A DNA stretch of 64,000 nt from Phlebotomus papatasi (taxonomy: Eukaryota; Arthropoda; Insecta; Diptera; Psychodidae). Positions 59,107-64,000 of this stretch are shown one piece after another. The translations under genes and the position numbers were made by a program. Every line of letters starts with the position of its first letter. Positions within the stretch are counted from its first letter, which is position 1. The DNA lies in the NCBI RefSeq assembly GCF_024763615.1, contig NC_077222.1, forward strand, positions 94,459,417 through 94,523,416, written 5' to 3'. The notes beneath the pieces are model-generated. The model was not told where the DNA came from. It was given only the letters and a program-made list of their open reading frames with translations, and made no database searches.

Positions 59107-62100
59107 GCCCCTGAGATGAGCCTTACATCCGAAAACCCTATAAGACTTGGTTCCAGGAACAACTTCAAAACTAACAGGGACTATTTTCCTACAACAACGT
59201 ACAACTCAACTTCTATTTCTCAATTTAGCTCTTCAAACTGTAAAGACCGTCTCCAGACTAGAGGTTTAGCCCAGTTCCCGAGGGTCTCAAAACCTTAAAC
59301 AGCAACCGATTTAATTGATTTTTGGAAAATGTAATAGGTAATTTGCCCTTAAAAATCCAATCCTAAGTCAAAATTTTCCAAAAAATCTTGACTGATAAGA
59401 TATTAGAGAAGTTAAGCCATATGGATAAGCCTTAGGTCTGAAGCCGGTCTAACCATATCGTCTATTCAAAACGAAAGTGTTCTAACTATATTTTCTCTGT
59501 TTAGCTGCATTCTTCGCAAACGAATCGTTAGCAACAAATGCAAATACACAGCAAATGGGCTTGGAAGAACAATTTCATTTTTAAGAGAAGAGTTCTATCA
59601 CTGTAAAATATTCATATAGACCACCATTAGAGGGCGGTGCATCCTAGGAAAGAGATATAACACACCTCAGCGTAAGACTATAGAAAACATATGTTAATAA
59701 GTTTTTCACCTTTAAACTTTGGGTTTTTATGTATTCCCAAGGAACTTAATTAGTAAAGAATATCCATCGAATGCATCACATCAATTCATATGGGAGAAAT
59801 AAATTGCAAGAAATATACAAAGCCTTAACCAAGAAAAATACCACGAGTATACGAGAACTATACTCTTATGCAACTTCAATATATGATATTATTGTTGCAT
59901 CCAAGTGCCCAAACCACATGCTCTGATACCAATTACGAGGAGTGAAAGAGCAAGAAAGAACTTCTTGAGTTCCGCATAAACAATTTACTTCAACCTCTAT
60001 ATCTATTCTCTCCATCAACGTCGATGTCTCGATTCTTTTTCTCAATATAATTGCTTATTGCCTTATTAGGGTGAGATTTGTCGATTGATAAATTTATCAT
60101 AACTATATTGTACTTCTTTTTCTTTCACCTCTATCCTCCTCACATTCTTTATCTATTTTGCGACACACCATAAAATCACATAAAATCCCCATTTCATCTT
60201 ACACATTCACCCAATCATTCATCTTCTAAAATACCATTTACCTCTTATGTCTTATACGGTTCAAAAACTACCAACTAAATTTGGTAAAAAGCCATTTTCC
60301 TTTTAGCTATTCAACCACCTCTAACAGACTCCCCAAGTGTCTCTCTCTGTAGCCAAAATGAATCAATTATCAACAATTGACTCTTTTTCGAAAGCATCGA
60401 ATTATCATTTATAAAATGGGATAAAAAGAAATGGCAAAATTTACTTTTAATTTATCTCCTCTTACCTCTTAAGCGTAAAATGTTGCTCTGGGAATTTAAT
60501 TCAGGAAAGATCAAGTAAAAAAAAATCTCCAATCTTTTACTTTGTATATCAATGTGAAAATAATGATGATTCGTCTACTTTTGTCGATGTTGTCGATGAT
60601 CTTCGGCAAGTATCAAAGTAAAAACGTGATAAAACACTCAATGAAAAAAAACATTTAATAAAATTGCATTTAACTACCACGGCACGTGAGAAAAGCTCTT
60701 GAAGTTTATTATTATTTTTTTTCTGTTTTCAATAGAGAGATTTAAAAAAGAAAATCTCTTCTTTTTATTGTATAGGACGGAGTGAAAATGGTTCACAGTC
60801 AAATTTTAGACATCACTTTTATTTATTTTTTTTTCTTATTTTATTTTAAATCACACTCATATTAACAAAAATACGAGATATTTAGAGAGAGAACTTCAAG
60901 AGAGTTGAAAATAAATTTCAATGAACACATTGTACATTCACTGGGTTGTCTTCCTCACGCCACACAATTTTCCTTTTGGACAAAATTAAGAAAATGTTTC
61001 AGTGTTGGAAAATGCCTTTGGATAAACAACACACAAGCACCATAAGGTCCATGGATTTTAATTCTTTTTTTCCTGAGGGAGATGTATGAGAATGCGCAAC
61101 AGCAGTCGGCAATTTAAACATGAAAATTCCTTTTGGAAAATTATTTTTAAACCAATACTCTTCCCTCAAGAGTCTTTTCCACACAAAATTCTGTCTTCAC
61201 CAAAGAAGAAGCACATCACATTCAATAAGGCACACACTGTATGTGGCCAGATGAATCATCGCTCTTTTTGCAAAATCCTCCCAAGTCTCTTAAATTAAAT
61301 CCACACATTGGTCTCTATACTCCTTCCTTCTTTTTTTTTTTAGTAAACTCCTCAAACTTCTTTCTCAACTTCAATTTCAATAGTTAAACGTGGGCAAAGT
61401 TTACAGCAAAAAAAGAGTCACACAATTCCACAATTAAAATTGTCTAGTAAAATTATCCAAACAAGACATTGCGCAAAATATGACGACTTTATAAGTTTCT
61501 TGAATACCTGCGTATGTCTCTTAAATCAAATTAACAATGTTGTATGATTTTTTTGTGCACATATTAAAACAACTTCTTCTTTCTCCTGTCACCTTGTCAC
61601 CGTAAGAATCAACACAAATGAGCGAAAAAAACCGCAACATAAAAAAAATTATGAATGAGAAGGCACAAAATTTAATGTTTCTAAGCAAAAATATATCAAT
61701 CCACTTCCAACGAAGCCTCACATGCAACTGAATCATACAACAAAATCGCTCTCTGAGGCTCTCCCAACCATGAGACCGAACACGAAAAGCCCCTCTCATG
61801 TTCATTTTCTTATATATGTTTTGTACATAATGCTTCCAATATAAAACCTCGCGCGTTCCAACATATAACACTGAGGTAAAAAACTTCAACAGTCAACACC
61901 CAATTTACGCGATATTCCCCAACAAATAGGCACTAAACTTTTTTTTTCCAAAAAATAATCAAGAACAACCTTAAAGTCTCGTGTCACGAAATCTCGTGAC
62001 TTGTTGTCAACAATTTGTTGAGATGAATGCTATGGATAAAACGGGAAGAAGAATCTCAAAGAGAATTAAATCTGTTTACTTTAGCATTAGCTACTGCTGC

Positions 62101-62259
62101 TGGTGCATTGGGCTTGGGCTAAACCATAAGAGAATAATTTTTATAATGCTTTATTTGGAAGCTCTCTCCATCTCTGTCATGGAAATTCTTCACTACACAT
62201 CCCATAAGAGCAATGAACTTGAGTTTAAAAATGGATTTTCATACAGCAAGAATATTTCC
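59107..62259. other. Plain intronic sequence
   Basis: No gene or clear repeat is seen. The 122-codon minus frame at 61521-61889 and the plus frame at 61981-62268 have no recognisable domain or splice support. Confidence 0.4.
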
Positions 62260-63460
62260 CTACTTTAAAATTAGATTTATTAATATCCATATGGAAATTC
62301 CTGACTGAGGTGCACTCATTGAGAACTTCGAATCCATCTAAATCTCAAAAGACTAGCAAAGCTACTGGTCATATTTGGTAAACGTAGGAATCATAAGTTT
62401 GTTACGGTGCTTACTTTTAATGAAAGAAAAATATTTTTAAAAATTAATATTGTGATTCCATTACATTCTGTGGTTATTACTCCTCCTAATTATGGTTTGG
62501 AAAAAATAAGTTCAATTTTTCATTACTAATAAAATTATTTAAAAAAAAGATTGCAACATTTCATCGATCAAAAGTTTGTTACGGTGTACAAAGCAATGAA
62601 GATAGCTAAAAAAAAACGCTGTCAAATCCAGACGATTGGATTTTGGGGATTTTGTGTATTAACATCTCCTCACGAGTATTATAAGTGTATTTAAGAATTC
62701 TTTTGGTAAAAAATGTTTTTTTGCAAGAATATAAAGTTTAGTGAAATCTTATGAAGATTAATTGTTTAATTCAGACAAACAGAGTCTAGGATGTGTGCCT
62801 ACTGTAAAATGAATTTCGTAGGCCGACAGGATATCATAAAGAAATTCTGTAATGACGAATTATTAACAAAAATTGCCGGAAAAGTCTCTCTGGAAATCTC
62901 TGATTAAGGTGTAATCATTTAGAATTTTGAATTCATTTCTATTCGAATAAAACTGCAGGTAAACTAATACTAATACTAATAATAAAACTCCACATGGTAA
63001 ACTAATACATTTACCTGTTTCAAACTGGATTTCAGAAATTGTTTCTGATACACCTAAAATGTAATATTTTTCTCCTTTAAAATAAGATTTATTAGTTAAT
63101 TCCTGAGGCTGAAAGATTTAGAAAACCGAATCCATCTAAACTCGAATAAAAATTAAGATATTTTTCGCAAGATAATTTAAGGAATAAAACTCGGTCTTAA
63201 TACGGAATAATTCGGATTTTAAAATTAGATTTTGTATTCATGTGCAGATATCTATCCAAATTGCGATTTAATTCAAAAGCGAAAGTTGTTTCGTATTTGA
63301 TAATTAATTTGGATTTCAGCTTGAATTTAAAACTCGAATTTTATATTTCTTTGCATTACTCTATTTTAAAATTAATTTTATTACATATGCAAAAATTTTT
63401 GGCAGAGGTTCAGATATTACGAATTTCGAATTCAACTGAATTTGAATAAGTTTAAGGCAG
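62260..63460. repeat. Degenerate direct repeats in very A+T-rich DNA
   Basis: A module TTTAAAATTAGATTTATTA, then GGAAATTCCTGA.TGAGGTG, then GAATCCATCTAAA.TCGAATAAA recurs in one direction at about 62266, 62880, 63076 and 63350, with drifting spacing. AAGTTTGTTACGGTG is repeated at about 62396 and 62572. It resembles an eroded satellite. Confidence 0.6.
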
Positions 63461-64000
63461 TTTCTTACTTTGATAAAACTATTACAAAGGGATAAAAATT
63501 TTAAGAAAAATAAAAGAAAGAATCTTTACTTAATAAAATAAATATATAAATAATTATAATAAGGATGTAAGGAAATTCGGTTCCTTATAAAATCAAATAA
63601 GAATCCAATTATTTTCTTATGTTCAAAAATGATCATAGTTTGAAAATAATTCATCGTCAAAAACAATCTTATTCATATTTTTCTTTTTTCTTATTTATGC
63701 ATTTTTTAATTATAAGAATACTCAACTAAATTAATCAACAATGAAGAAATTAAATAATAATAAAAAATCCTATATAATAAACTTTTCTTATAAGAATCTT
63801 GTAGAAAATTATTCTGTCAGAAATGTCTTATGGAACTTAATTTTAGAAGATTTCAAGAAACTTTTTATTGATCTCAATATATTTTCATTTTTTCCTAATT
63901 TTGAACTAGTTTTTAGAAAATAAAAATCGATTTCGAATTAGAATCCCACACAGTAAAAAATCGTGTAAAAAAAATAACGTGTAATTTCCAAATTACCACT
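63461..64000. other. Very A+T-rich sequence to the window edge
   Basis: No gene is seen. The open frame at 63741-63923 is low-complexity. Confidence 0.4.

Larger units (their letters stand above)
3369..64000 (-). other. Presumed intron or gene-poor DNA upstream of the exon
   Basis: No further exon could be recognised to the right of the acceptor at 3369-3371, which is the 5' side of the minus-strand gene. If the gene continues upstream, this intron is at least 60 kb. Open frames here are short and coincide with repeats or low-complexity tracts. A non-coding first exon or a short exon could be missed without transcript data. Plain stretches are described in separate entries. Confidence 0.5.

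Overview
The window looks like a piece of an insect nuclear genome, most likely a dipteran fly. The sequence is strongly A+T-rich, with one clean spliced coding exon, tRNA-derived SINEs, one decayed LINE and many short inverted-repeat elements (MITEs). Nothing is bacterial: there are no operons, ribosome binding sites or dense genes. A nematoceran fly such as a sand fly or midge is my guess, with low confidence.

Only one coding segment can be supported: an 81-codon internal exon on the minus strand at 3126-3368, with consensus splice sites on both sides. Its helix-rich protein, with a spectrin-repeat-like helix at its C-terminal end, suggests a large cytoskeletal or nuclear-envelope linker protein of the klarsicht/nesprin kind (tentative). 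The rest of the window, 3369-64000 and 1-3125, reads as very long introns of this gene or intergenic DNA. I found no other convincing exon. The longest open frames are either inside repeats or about as long as chance gives in 128,000 codon positions of this composition.

Layout. 1-1265: a SINE with a 435-bp inverted-repeat element inserted in it, then a second MITE. 1835-2275: a degenerate minisatellite. 3126-3368: the exon. 4808-5770: a G+C-richer unexplained open frame and a local duplication. 6106-6604: two MITEs, one a hAT-type element with perfect 42-bp ends and a perfect 8-bp target duplication. 9019-10380: a nested foldback cluster and a broken LINE reverse transcriptase interrupted by a foldback element. 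13089-14251: three inverted-repeat elements. 17450-18850: old degenerate repeats. 20436-28280: a dense field of MITEs ending in GGGGAA and flanked by TA, plus old SINEs. 30377-30726: a 350-bp near-perfect foldback. 32662-33042: an old repeat with a 108-bp hairpin element inserted; the empty form of the same site is at 58841-59106. 35174-40885: more MITEs and SINEs. 42968-43400: foldback and pogo-like ends. 46620-48030: a G+C-richer repeat block with a SINE. 50639-54961: nested inverted-repeat elements with GATCG-rich internal repeats. 62260-63460: degenerate tandem repeats in very A+T-rich DNA.

The window is therefore mostly a record of transposon activity in a long intron or gene-poor region. 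Non-autonomous DNA elements and SINEs inserted into one another, and several young hairpin elements would fold into long double-stranded RNA if the region is transcribed.
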